From the NCBI GenBank assembly GCA_017506865.1, contig JAFCMP010000029.1, positions 186,001-250,000 of the forward strand: a stretch of 64,000 bases of DNA, in the 5' to 3' direction. Under the pieces are notes generated by a model. It was not told the origin of the DNA and did not search any database. It worked only from the letters and a program-made list of their open reading frames with translations. The position numbers and the translations under genes were made by a program. Shown one piece after another: positions 11,038 through 23,400 of this stretch (positions are counted from its first letter, which is position 1; each line of letters opens with the position of its first letter). This DNA comes from Tribonema minus. Lineage: Eukaryota > Sar > Xanthophyceae > Tribonematales > Tribonemataceae.

Positions 11038-14000
11038 ATCGTCGCCGATGCGTAATCGCCGCCGATGCGTAACTGCTGATGCGTAACTGCCGTGTAACTG
11101 CCGCGAGCCTTTCAAGCGCAACAGGTATCGCCGGAATGCGCTGCGGGCTCGGTGCCACCGCGGCAGTAGGCATTTGCTTGCTACCGCCCCAGTGCTGCGC
11201 AACTCATGTCGGCAGTTTGGACTTCAAGTATGTATGATATGACAGTTACGTGGCTGGCGAGCCCCATGCGCCAATGCACTGGCGCAGTGCATTCGTGTAA
11301 GTGCGTACTTGGGGGCTAATGGGGGGGGGGGGGGGGGGGGGGAGGGGGGGGAGTGCTCTCTCGACAAGCCTCTACATGTGTCCTTTTTGCTGCAGTCCTG
11401 TAGTTTCAGCTGCCGTGACGTCTCCGCTGTCTTTGTACGCGAGAGAGGTCTCCCGAGCAGCCTGTATGGCTGTACTACCAGCGCTCGAGGCAACTCAGGG
11501 CAGGGCGCTCGGTGCGCGCCGCCGCCCCCTGTATGTGCCTGCTTTTGTTGTTTTCAGTCGCGCGCGGTCACATTTGTGGCTGCACGCAGTACCGTACTTC
11601 TGTCAATTGGTGAGCCTTGAGCGCACCGCCGCGCCGCATTGCCTTGTGCAATGCACGTCGACGCTCGCTTCATGCGGGCGAACTCGAGTGGCAGTCGGCA
11701 ACGGCTGCCCTCAAGCACAGCAGCTGGCTCCCCAACTGTCACATGTGCATGCTTCTGCAGCACAGTGCAGTTGAATGAGATGTGTGCGAACACTTGCATG
11801 TGCTGATATCAAGTTCAAATTGAGACAGCATCTGAGCAGCGTTGTGCATTGCGTACACACTGTTGCATGATCTACGTACCGCTACGGGACCACGTGCCGT
11901 TGCGTTCTGCGACAATCTCTGTACATACATGATACTTCGAAGTATTTTATATGTACGTCTATGTATCTGTGTAATGGCACGCGCCTTCATCTCTACTTGG
12001 CAATGGCTACTGGTTGTGTTGCTTGTTGCCCTTTCTACCGTTGTCTGCCGCTGTTTTGCAAGTCTGCCCGTGGTTCCCAGCCATGTGCGCGGCGCATCAC
12101 AAATGGGCATCGCCGTGCCACGCTCACGCATCGCCTGCACGCTGCACTCTCGATAGTGTGCGCCCACGTGTTGTCGACGCAACGAATGCACCAAGTGGGT
12201 AGTTGTGTTGTCGCTGCATCTGGTAGTGTCATACAGGTACCACGATGTCATTGCATCGACAACACCTGGGCACACATTATGGCCAGCAACCCACCTGTTT
12301 TGACAAGGGGGGGGGGGTGGCACAGTCCCCAGCTAGCATGAATATATATATAAATTCCAGTCATGCGCTTGTGCGCCCAGGTGATGTCCGTCCAGTACCT
12401 CATTGCTAAACGCTACAGGGACTGAGAGTTGTTGCATGACAACGCCTGGTACAAAGTGACTTCATGCTGATCGGAGGTGAGTGACTCTCAAATTCTGGTC
12501 GAGTCGAGTGAGTCTTGGAGAAGTTGACCTACCGCTTTTCGTGGTGTGTGTGTGTGTGTGTGTGTGGGGGGGGGGGCATAGGGAAAGGGGGGGGGGGGGG
12601 GGGGGTGAAGCGCGTATCACAACAGCGGTTCCGCACATGCTGCCACCTAATCCTGACATGGTTCAGGACTGGGTGCCCAATACATGAACGAGATGGCCAT
12701 TGTCCTGGCGCACTGCGCACTTGTCACAACCAGGACTTATAAATAACAGACGGATCTTTTTAGTTGTGTGGCATTGCCTGTTAACCTAGGATTAGGGATA
12801 ACAGCAAAACTAACCAGTTATCCGCCGTTCCGAATGTAGAACCCATCTAATAATCTGAACGCAGTGCCAGGGTCTGGTCCGCTTTCACAAAAAAAAAAGA
12901 AAAAAAAATCTGGTATCGAGACGCTGCATCCGGGACCTGAGGCCTGCCTGAGACCGGAGATCCAGGAGCTGGCGCTGCTGGACCTTTTGGAGGACTCTTA
13001 ATCAATAATCTGGCCTGGGAGCTGCTGCTGTCGCCGCCTTGGCAGGCCGCCTCCTGAGCCGCACCATGAAGAGTTCAAAGAAGTATGGCACGGTAAGTGG
13101 CGAGATATCCCACCCTGGCTTGACGAATGTCACTCGAAATGCATTGTTACCACTGCCATCGGGTGTGTATGCTGCGCAATGGCGTGGGCCGCTTGGCGGT
13201 TGCATGTTTCAACGTGCGCAAATTCAGAGGTTTCTTTGGCCTTGGCGCGCTGTGCTCTCGTGCACTTGCCTTGCTCCTGAAACTGTGTACGCCTGGCGAC
13301 GTTATGATTCTGTCTGATTGTACTGCAGCAATTGGACAGCTGCGAACATGTCTATCGATTCGTGGGGGAAGGGGTGCATGTCGAGGTTGGCATCTCAATC
13401 TCAGTCGTTACTGATGCCAACCGCCGTTGCGTGCAAATGCTGGTGGCTGCCTCAGGTGATGAGCACCTCCAACATAGAGTCATTCTACCAGGGCGAAGGG
13501 GAGAACAAGGCGAAGTTCAACAGGCAAGATCGCTCAATGTGCCTCCCGCCTCAACCTGCGCTTGCTTGCTCGTTCCGTGTGGCAGTAAAACCCAGTGGGG
13601 AATGTGCACATGCTGCCTAACGAATGAAGACATGTGTTGCAATTGCAGCAAGAGCTACAGCAGTGTCCACTTTCTTAGCAAGACCATGTGCAATGTTCAG
13701 GTGAAGGGCTGCGTGCCTACGCAGTGGACAGTTGAAGTTGCCACAAAATCGAGGCTTGGAGGTTGTGAGTTCACTGTCATTGGAAATCGTTGAGCCAGCC
13801 TAAAATGAGCCGCATGCATGGCCTGGAAACTTGGTAATCAAGGACACATCACGTTGCAGCCATCGCCTCGTGCACCAACAGCACAGCAAATACGGTCAGC
13901 AAGTGCCATCTTGCGAACGCGAGCATCCATCACCATGACAGCACACGCATTGTACCCACGTACTGGTGTGATGATGCATGACATGCCGTCAAGCTGGTTC

Positions 14001-14331
14001 GCGTCGTACGTAGCGTTTCCCGCACCAACTTCGATGCACTGAGCGACCGCCAATTGCCAACATGCTGGTGAGTGCTCGCGGCACAAACCCACGAGTGCCG
14101 TCTTCACTGAACACCCCCTGCCTCCGTTGTCATGAACTGCACATCGAAGAGGCAGGCTTCTGTCGGCGCGGGGCAGAAGCTACCTAACCCCAACTCTCGC
14201 AGTGCTAGCCTAAACTAACCCTGACCTCCAATCCTTGATCTGCCCCTGCATCTCGAGGAGGGGCAGGCTTTTGTCAGCGGGGGCAGACACTAACTTCAAC
14301 TTCAAACCTAACTTCAAAGTCAAACCAGGTC
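11038..14331. other. Intergenic region between F-box and transporter genes
   Basis: It contains a G-run at 11320-11352, a (GT)n tract with G-runs at 12541-12605 and an A-rich tract at 12890-12909. There is a 153-codon plus-strand frame at 13332-13793 that lacks an ATG near its start and matches nothing I know. Around 14140-14175 and 14235-14290 a GAGGGGCAGGCTT segment is repeated, possibly a decayed 5' exon of the transporter. Confidence 0.45.
12541..12605 (+). repeat. (GT)n followed by poly-G tracts
   Basis: About 12 GT units are followed by a G-run, a short interruption and a G-run of about 18. This is a simple repeat. Confidence 0.85.
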
Positions 14332-14395
14332 TTCGTCTGTGGCCCCCGGCATGGTGACGAATCCGCTGAACCCGACAGACCAGAGCTTTCGTCAC
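14332..14395 (+). repeat. Decayed upstream copy of transporter exon 1 5' end
   Basis: It shares the acceptor and the segment coding [17 protein letters not shown] with the exon at 14437, then diverges. Confidence 0.7.
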
Positions 14396-14458
14396 AGACT
14401 AACGCAACTTCAATTCTAACTTCAACACTGACTCAGGTCTTCATCCGTGGGCCCCGGC

Positions 14459-17400
14459 ATGACGACAAACCCGCTGAACCCGACGGACCGGAGCCGGCGC
14501 GCGCTGTACGAGAGCCTGCCGTTCATCTCGGTGTACGGCATGCAGTACCGCGAGCAGAGCATTGCCAAGAGCCTGAGCCGCGTGAGCCTGGCGGACATGG
14601 GGGGGGCGATCAACGAGCAGGACGCGCTGCTGGCTAACGTGGATGTGGACGAGGTAAGTCGACTTGTTGTGTGTGCCTGCGCGCAGCGCCTGGGTTAAGA
14701 TTGTAACGTGCGTGAATGCTACCATGTTACAGTTCAGTAGGGTACTTGAGTAAGCACAGAAGCCTGGTGGACATGGGGGGGCGATCAATGAGCAGGACGC
14801 GCTGCTGGCCAACGTGGACGTGGATGAGGTAAGTCCGCTTGTGCTGCGCCGGCCGCGTTGCCCCGGTTGAGGTTTTGATGTGCGTAAGTACTACTGTCAT
14901 GACGGGTCAGTAGGGTACTTCAGAAAGCACAGAAGCCTGGCGGGCCAGGGGGGGGGCAATCAACGAGCAGGACGCGCTGCTGGCCAATGTTGATGTGGAT
15001 GAGGTACATACCCTAATCCTTAGTGCACTTGCGTGTGCCTGCTCGCATAGCCTGGGTCAAGTCCTGCTTCTAGTGCGTGATTACTGCCGTCATCTCGACT
15101 CAGGTACCACAAGCCTGGCGGGCAGGGGGGGGGGCGATCAACTAGCGGGACGCGCTGCCGGCTAACATGGGTGTAGTCGAAGCAACTGTTGTACCCGGTT
15201 GCATAACCTGTGTCACATACTGCTGTGCGTGTAGAACAACACATTGACAGGTCATCGTCATGCGCGACAGCCATGCTCAGCAGTCACCGCTGCGCACTGG
15301 GGCACTCCCATCCTGAGGTTGTGCGGATAGCTGACGCGTCCGCTCAGCGCGCTGAGCGCTCCTGTACATTCTGAGCGCTGCTGCACGCGCGGAGCGGTGC
15401 CACATTTAATGATCACTGCTGCAAGCACCGAGCTCTGCTGTGCAGGACGACTGTGCTGCTTGCGCATGATGTGCGCTGCTGCTGCTATACAGTGCCGTGC
15501 ACCGCTACCCCAGCTGAGCGCTGCTGCACGTGCGCCGAGCGCTGCTGCCTGTGCGGCGCGCTACTGTAAGTGCGGAGTTGCTGCTGGCTGCCGCAGCGCT
15601 CTGCTGCACGTGCTGACCGCTGCTCAGCTTGCTGACCGCTGCTGAACTTGCTGAGCTCTGCCGCTGCTGCGCAGGTGGTGCTGACGACGCCGCTGATGGC
15701 GGCGATCATGGTCGCGGTGATGCTCATGTTTCTCGTGGGGTACAACACGGGCGTCATGAACGCGGTGGAGCCCGTGGTGTTCCCGGGCCACAGCGTGACG
15801 GAGTGGTCGCTGGCGGTGGCGGTGTTTGCGGTGGGGGGGCCCTTTGGAGCGGTGCTGGCGGGCAAGGTGGGTACTTCAACTTGAAGTACATAAACGTAAT
15901 GCTCACTTCAACTTGAAGTACCTACCATGTGCTAAAATGGTGGCGGTGTTCGCGGTGGGGGGGCCCTTTGGAGCGGTGCTAGCGGGCAAGGTGGGTACTT
16001 TATCAATGAATGCTGTCATCATGGAATTTTAGTATCCTTCGTACACTATGACATGTCAGAACGTGACGGAGTGGTCGCTGGCCGTGGTGGTGTTCCCGGT
16101 GGAGGGGCTCTCGCGGAGCTTGCGGGCAAGGTGGGCACTTCAACTTGAAGTATATAACACATGTATGTTCACTTGAACTTGATTGACCTAACAGCTATGT
16201 GCTAAAGTGTTGGCGGTGTTTGCGGTGGGGGGGCCCTCTGGAGCAGGTAGGTCTTCACTTCAACTTCAATGAGTACCTGATAGCCCTACAGTAAAAGCGT
16301 ACAACAATGTTTGCGCGGTCTGCGATGGGGGGGCCCTCTGGAGCGGTGCTTGGCGGGCAAAATGGGTACTTCAACTTGAACTGCACAAAGCGTGCCAAAT
16401 TGGTGGGCGGTGTTTGCGGTGGGGGGGGGGCTTTACAGCGTGCTGGCAGGCACGGTATGTACTCCGTCATGAGGTACTCCAACTTGCAGTGAATAATAGT
16501 GTGGTATCGAGTTGCGGTTGCTTGTGGTCCAGTTAGTCAGTAGGCAGGCAAGGTCACAATGGTAGAACTTCACATCAACTTGAAGTGCCCAATAGCACGC
16601 CAGAATGTTGGCAGTGTTTACATTGGCGCTGGCGGACAAGGTGAGTCTTCATTCCAAATTGAAGCACCTACTGTAATACCTCATTGGCAGTGTTTGGGGG
16701 GGGGGGGGTGCTTTTGGAAAGGGCAAGGGCAGATGGTTACTTCAACTTGAAGTTCATAACATGATCAAATGGTGGCGTTCATTTGCGGTCGAGGGGCCCT
16801 CTCGAGCGGTGCTGGCAAGCAGGGTGGCACCTCAACTTGGGTGGGAGATGCGTTTGGTGCGTGGGGTTCTGGCCGGCAGTGTGCCCCCTTTTTCTACGCA
16901 TGCGTAATGTGCTGTATTCGTCACAGCTTGGCCTGTGCTGGTGCAGTGCCTGCATGCGTTGTGCCGCACTAGGAGTGTGACGCACACAACAGCATGACTT
17001 GTGTTGAGTGGTTCAGTGATACCTGCAAGTAGTGGCCCCTGCGAAAATCAGCACTTGCTACGCGGTGCTTGGACTGTTTTTGTCAAGTTTGCGGTACATG
17101 TAGCGGCACCGAAACGGTGAAACCGTTGCACTGGTTGCAGTGGCGGTGTTTTTGGCAGAGGGGGGGGGGAGGGGGGCACAGAGCGGTTATGGCACGCAAG
17201 GTGCTTATCAATGCGCTGCAAGCACAATCTTATGCATGACACGATATGAACAACACAGTGGCAAGCTGGTGTGACTGCCGTGTTGCACCACATGAAGTTA
17301 GTACATAGTTGAACTACCGAAGTTGTGGGCGCAGCACAATGCAGCGCTGGCTGGCAGCTGTGTTGTGAGTGGTGGTGGTGGTGTGGGGGAGGGGAGGGAG

Positions 17401-20400
17401 GGGGGGCAACTCGCTGAAATTTTGAATGGCGAGCAAGGTCACTACTGACTTGCTTACTTGCTTAGAGCTAAGTGCCACTGCCAGATCACTTGTGCGCATT
17501 GAAGCACCGATCTGCACAGCTCTGAAAAGTGTCAAACGGAGTGCAAAGGACGTAGGCATGTCGGGATAACGGTCCGAGTAGAGTGGCCTCTGCAGAATAG
17601 TGGCCAAGTTTGGGACAGTGGCCTCACAATCGCCCCTTGCCCCAACCCTTACACAACAACAGCTAGTGCATGGCCCGCACTTCAAGTGTTTGCCACAACT
17701 CCAACGTATTGGCTCGGACCAGAGTGGCTGGCTGTTGCCGTGCTGGTACATACTCAATATCACGATTCCACTGAACTGTTGTTTTCTGGGGGTCTTGCGT
17801 AACAGCCGTGGCCCAGCCACTGCTGCGAACTTAGCGGCGGGGAAGACGGGTTAGGGTTAGGGTTAGGCCTGTGCCAATCAAGACGTGTGCACTCCGCTGC
17901 TACTCGCCTCCAAGCCTTTCTTCAAAGTACCTGACCTGGCGCCTGCCTTCTGCTGTTGTTCGTCGCCGAAATGCGATGTGGTTTTACCCTGCTCACATCG
18001 GCATCACAGTTCAATACAAAGTGCAGTACATTTTGAAGTGCGAAGCTGATGTTGCTGGGGGGGGGAGCTCACCATGTGGAGCACTGTTGCCACCACGCGA
18101 CAGGAGTCCGACATGCGCGCGAACGCAGCGCCGCCATCAGGCGCGCAGCGTGGCATTTTGAAGTCGAACTTGCGGTTGTTGGTATGCAAACCTCACCAAT
18201 CTCAATTGGTGCTTGCTAAACAACCCTGTCTCGAGTCGAGTGCATGACATCATGCCGCGCATTGTTGCGCGATGCGTTCCCAACCGGAAAGGGCCTAGCG
18301 CCGCCATCAACTTCAAACTTGAACTCGTGGATATTCATCTCATCCTTCGCTGCTTCCTGAACCACCCTGTTTTGAATCGGACGCATGACACGACGCCGCT
18401 GCCGCCGCCGCTTGACAGGTGTCCAACCTGAAGGGGCGCGGCGCCGCCATCACGGGCAACGCGTGGCAGTTTAAACTTGAACTTGCAGCGATGATTCATA
18501 CACCTTCTCACCAATTGCATGCGTTGCTGGCCAAACTACCCTGTTTTGAGACCGGTGTCCAGCCTGAAGGGGCGCAGCGCCGCCGTCAAGGGCAACATGT
18601 GGCTCTTCCTCGCTTGCACTTATGGCGATTCATGAATGAACCTCTCATCCTTTATTGCTCTCTGAACAAAACTGTCTCACGTCGGACGCATGACATTGCG
18701 CCGCCGCCGCCGTTGCTCAACAGGTGTCCAACCTGCAGGGGCGCAGCGCCGCCATCAAGGGCACTATGTGGCTCTACCTAGCGGGCGGCGCGGCGCTGAC
18801 CATCGCGCCCAGCATCTACTGGATCATTCGCATCTGAATTCTTAGCCTCCCAATTGTCCATCCAGAGATTTTAAGCCGAGTGCATGACAGCACGCCGCCG
18901 CCGCCGCCGTCGCTTGACAGGTGTCCAACTTGCAAGGGCGCAGCGCCGCTATAAAGGGCAACATGTGGCTCTTCCTAGCGGGCGGCGCGGCGCTGACCAT
19001 TGCGCCCAGCATCTACTGGATCATCGCGGGCCGCGTGCTGGTGGGCTTTGCCAGCGGCTACGCATCCGTCATCGTGCCCATCTACCTGGGGGAGCTCGCG
19101 CCGCCGACGCTGCGCGGCACGCTGGGGACGCTGACGCAGGTGCAGTACAACGGCACTGCTGTGTACTTTTTATTAATTCTCGCTCAGGGCGCGAAAAAGC
19201 CCAGATGATTGGCATCTAGCTGTAAGGAATCTACATGTCGTATGACAGTCTGAAAGTGTCGCAACGACAACCACTCAAACGCCGCCGCCGCCAAATGGCA
19301 TCTCGGGGTCCTCCCCTACGCCCTCCTCCATGTGCCCCCCCCCCCTGGATTCTGCCATGTGTGTCATGACACGGCCAGAGTACGCCATGTGGAGCGCTGC
19401 CGACAGTGCCGAGCGTAAGCGCGCCAGGGCGATGCCCTTGAGAGCTTTAGGGCGCGCTCCTCCGGGCACTGACATCCTGCTGGCATACTCCGTCGCCACA
19501 GCCTCCAGCAGCTTCCGCCCCTGCTCCCCGATGCTGCCAAATGACCCTATTGCCAAAGTGGCAAGTTTGTAGCAATTCTGATCATAATGACCAGAATAGT
19601 GGGTGTACTTGTTGAATAACAGTTGGGCTTTCTCGCCGCCTACGCGAGGTTTCAATAACATGTACAATACGATAGTGCGACGACCGTACCGGTTACGCGG
19701 CTGACGCTGCGCGGCACGCTGGGTACGCTGACGCAGGTGAGCGTGTACAGGACAGTACAGTACAGTACAGTACAGTACAGCGCAGTTCAACAGTACAATT
19801 GTGGATCCTGTGTACTAGTTGAAGTAGTGGGATGACCATGCAGCTCACGCGGCTGGCGCTGCGCGGCACGCTGGGGACGCTGACGCAGGTAAGCGTGCAC
19901 AGTGTACAGTGAGTGTAGTACGACAAGTTTACGGATAGTCTCTGACACCGAACGAACATAGTATGCCCTGAATGTACCATTCAAGGATGTTGACCACCAG
20001 CAACGTAATTACACATGCCTCCTTGCCCTTTGCTGATCAACAGTTCAGCATGGTGATCGGCATTCTGGCATCAAACCTGCTCTCCTTCCCCTTGGCCGAC
20101 GAATCCGAGCAAAGTCTCTGACGCTGAAGGAAAACTTGACCTGTATGTGCCATTCAAACTCTGATTTTGGCCACTCACACAGTGAACACGTGCGCCCTCC
20201 TGCCCTTCGCAACAGTTTAGCATGGTTATCTAAAATTGCCCCTAGTCGACGAATCCACGCAAAGTTTCTGACGCCCAAGGAAAGCGCGACCTGAGTGTAC
20301 CATCTGAACTTCATGAAGTTGGCCGTTAACAAGCTGAAGCCATGTAAACCTCCTTGCTTGTCGCCGTTTCCACAACAGTTCAGCATGGTGATCGGCATTC

Positions 20401-23400
20401 TGGCGTCGAACCTGCTCTCCTTCCCCCTTGCCGACGAGTCGGGCTGGCGCATGCTGCTAGGAGTGACCGCCGTGCTGTCGCTGTGCCAGCTGATGGCGTC
20501 GCCGTTCATCGTGGAGAGCCCGCGGTGGCTGCTCAGCAAGGACGAGTATTCCATACAGGTAAGCAGCAACGCTCAGCTCTAGCGCGAGCTTACTTGAGGA
20601 GCGATACTGTCATAGCAGTGTGTTGCGGCACATCAATGTTTGCGTATAGATGTGTGCTGTCGGTTTGCCAGCTCATTAAGTCATTGTTGAGAGTGGAGAG
20701 CCCGCGGCAGCTGCTCAGCAAGGATGAGTACTCCATACAGGTGAGCAGCAACGCTCAGCTCTATCGCAAACTTACTCGAGCGTTTCTGTCATCGCAGTGT
20801 GGCACGGCGATGTTTGCGTAAAGATGTGTGCTGTCGTTTTAAAAGCTCATGGCGTCGTGTCAAATATCGCACTGGCTGCTCAGCAAGGACAACTACTCTA
20901 TACAGGTTAGCAGCAGCAGCGATCAGCATTAACGTGCATCGTCTCCGTGTTTAGCACTTGGCTTAACGTTGCGAGAGTGCTTTTGTCAGAACCTGTTGCA
21001 GAGAGTGCATACCTCTTGGGAACGATTTTTCGCATGCAGAAGCGCTTTGGCACTAGCGTGGGGTCTTTAAAACAAATGAACTATTCCTATGACATTTTGA
21101 GAGTGCAACGAACGTGGCGGTTTGCGCGCCACAGGCTCAGCAGCAGCAGACGGGCATGCGGCAGTGCTCAGTGCTAGTGTAGGTATGTATACGCGTACAA
21201 AGATGCAACTGAGGAGCGCTGATGGCGCTGCTCGACACATTAACGCGGGAGAGCGGGTGGCGTATGCACGCAACCGACATGTGATCCATAGCTGCGGGTG
21301 TGCCTTGTGATACGGCTGCGTCAACCCTAACCCTAACCCTAAATCTGCAGGCACACTCCAAGCTGTGCTCATGAACTCACTCATGGACAGGTGTCTACAT
21401 GAACATAATCATGAACGTTGCATGTATGTACCAGAAGCATTTCCATGCTGTTGTGCGATTTGACGCAATACGTTTGTACTGGTGCTGCCATGTGAACGCA
21501 TTCAGGAACCGCTGTCGACGCGAACGAGCATTTCAAAGTATTTGATTCTGAATGTGTGAGCCAGAAGTATGCCATGGTGTTGTGCGATCTGACGCGCTGC
21601 GTTTGTGCGGATGCCGTCATTGCGTGTCCCGCAGGCCAGCATGCTCCTCAAGCAGCTGCGAGGGTTCCGGAGCGACACCGAGGTGAGTACTGAGTGCACA
21701 GGTAAACAAGTCGTTGCTTGAGTCATGCGTTCAGGGAGTGGTGCACAGGTAAACGAATCTCTGAGTGAGTGGTGGATTCTGAGCAGTGCACGGGTAAAGA
21801 GGCTTAGAGTGAGTAGTGAGTACAAAGCATTGCACTGGTGACTAGGCTTCTGACTAATGCACAGGAAAATGAGCCTTGGATTGATTCAGCGGTTCAGTGA
21901 ACAGTGAACAGGCCAACATGCCTTTGAGTTAGTCAAACAATTCTTTCAGTGAGTCGTATATTCAGGCCACCAGCCCGTGGAGTTTAAGCTCTGAAGTATG
22001 AGGCGATGCAGCAGGTGCCAGCGTCTCTAGCTCCCTGCTGTTTGCAGCGTTCCTTCCGTGGTAAAAAAAATCAGGAATCGTTTGCTTCGCAAGGCGAGTC
22101 GAGAGCTGCATCCCTCTGATGCGTGGATGCTCAATCCTTGCTGATGGCGTTGTTGGTGGTAACTCCTAGACCCCTGAAGGTAACCCTACAACGACACTTG
22201 AAGTTGACTTTCAGCAGACAACTGCCAGCACCCTCAACCAGCCTTGCCTTTGGCCCCGTGCATGGGGCTGTTGACGGTGACCCCTTACCTTTCATTTGTG
22301 ACGGTGCCAGCTGCAGCAGGAGTTTAAGTTGCGCTCAGCACCACCAGCTGATAAGTCGGCGATCGCTGCATGTAGCGGCGGTGCTCACCCTAATCCTAAC
22401 CCTAACCCTTACGCTGACCATAGGCTGTCATCGCCTTGTTATGCCAGGTCCAGAGGGAAGTATACCACATCATGCTATGCTTCGAAGTAGTTGAAGTCTA
22501 CATAGCTCATCACTTCAGCTCACGCACATCACCGCCGTCCGAGGAGTCGACCCTGTGCCAACAGTTGAGGTTGTCCTTGGCAGACAACCGCCAAGCACCT
22601 GAATCATCCTTATCTCTAGCCTCCGCCAAGCGCTCTGAATCATCCTCATCTCTAGCCTCATGCGTGGCGTTGTTCATGGTGCTGTTGATGCGCACCCTGT
22701 ACGCTTAGTGTGGATGCCAGCTGTACATCAGTAGTTCAAGTCGCGCTTGTCTCCGCAGTCTGAGGAGTCAGCGCTCGCTGCATGCAGAGGCGGTGCTCAC
22801 CCTATCCGTAATCCTAGCCCTCATACTAGCGCATGATCCGGCTGTCATGGTCTTGCGATGCCAGTTCCTGAAGGAAATAGAGACCACATCGTGTTCAAGT
22901 TGAAGTCTAGCTTGTCACTAACCACTGAAGAAGAAAGCATTTGCTGTGCGAAGAGCAAATGCTGACAGCGTGGTGTTTTTACCACACGTCGTTTGCTCGT
23001 GATACCAGGTCCAGAAGGAAGTAGACCACATCGTGCAGGCCAGCAGGGTTCAGCGGCTCGAGGGGCAGTCCAGCGCGCACGGCTCAGGTGACGAAACCGC
23101 TCTGTAACTGCTTTGTAACTGTTTGCCGGTATACTCGCGTGAGCAAACACCACTTAAGGTTAGGGTGAGGGGTACGATAGGGTTAGGGTTAGGGTTAGGG
23201 TTAGGGTGAGGTGGTCGTGGCTCGGACTGGATGCGCTTTTGAGACCAACACGCTCCCAAGTCCAATTCTCGACTCTCGTCTGGTCGACGCCCAGCACCCC
23301 AATGCCAAGCGCGCGACTTCTGCGACCTGATGCGCGCGGCTGCTCGATATCATTGCATTCGCGGTGCTGCGCATAGCTCGGAAGCTCAACTTCGTTGCCT

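Noticed and set aside
13332-13793. 153-codon plus-strand frame, Cys-rich at its end
   Set aside because: There is no nearby in-frame ATG, no recognisable family, and it is not linked by phase to a neighbour. I kept it only as a note in the intergenic entry.
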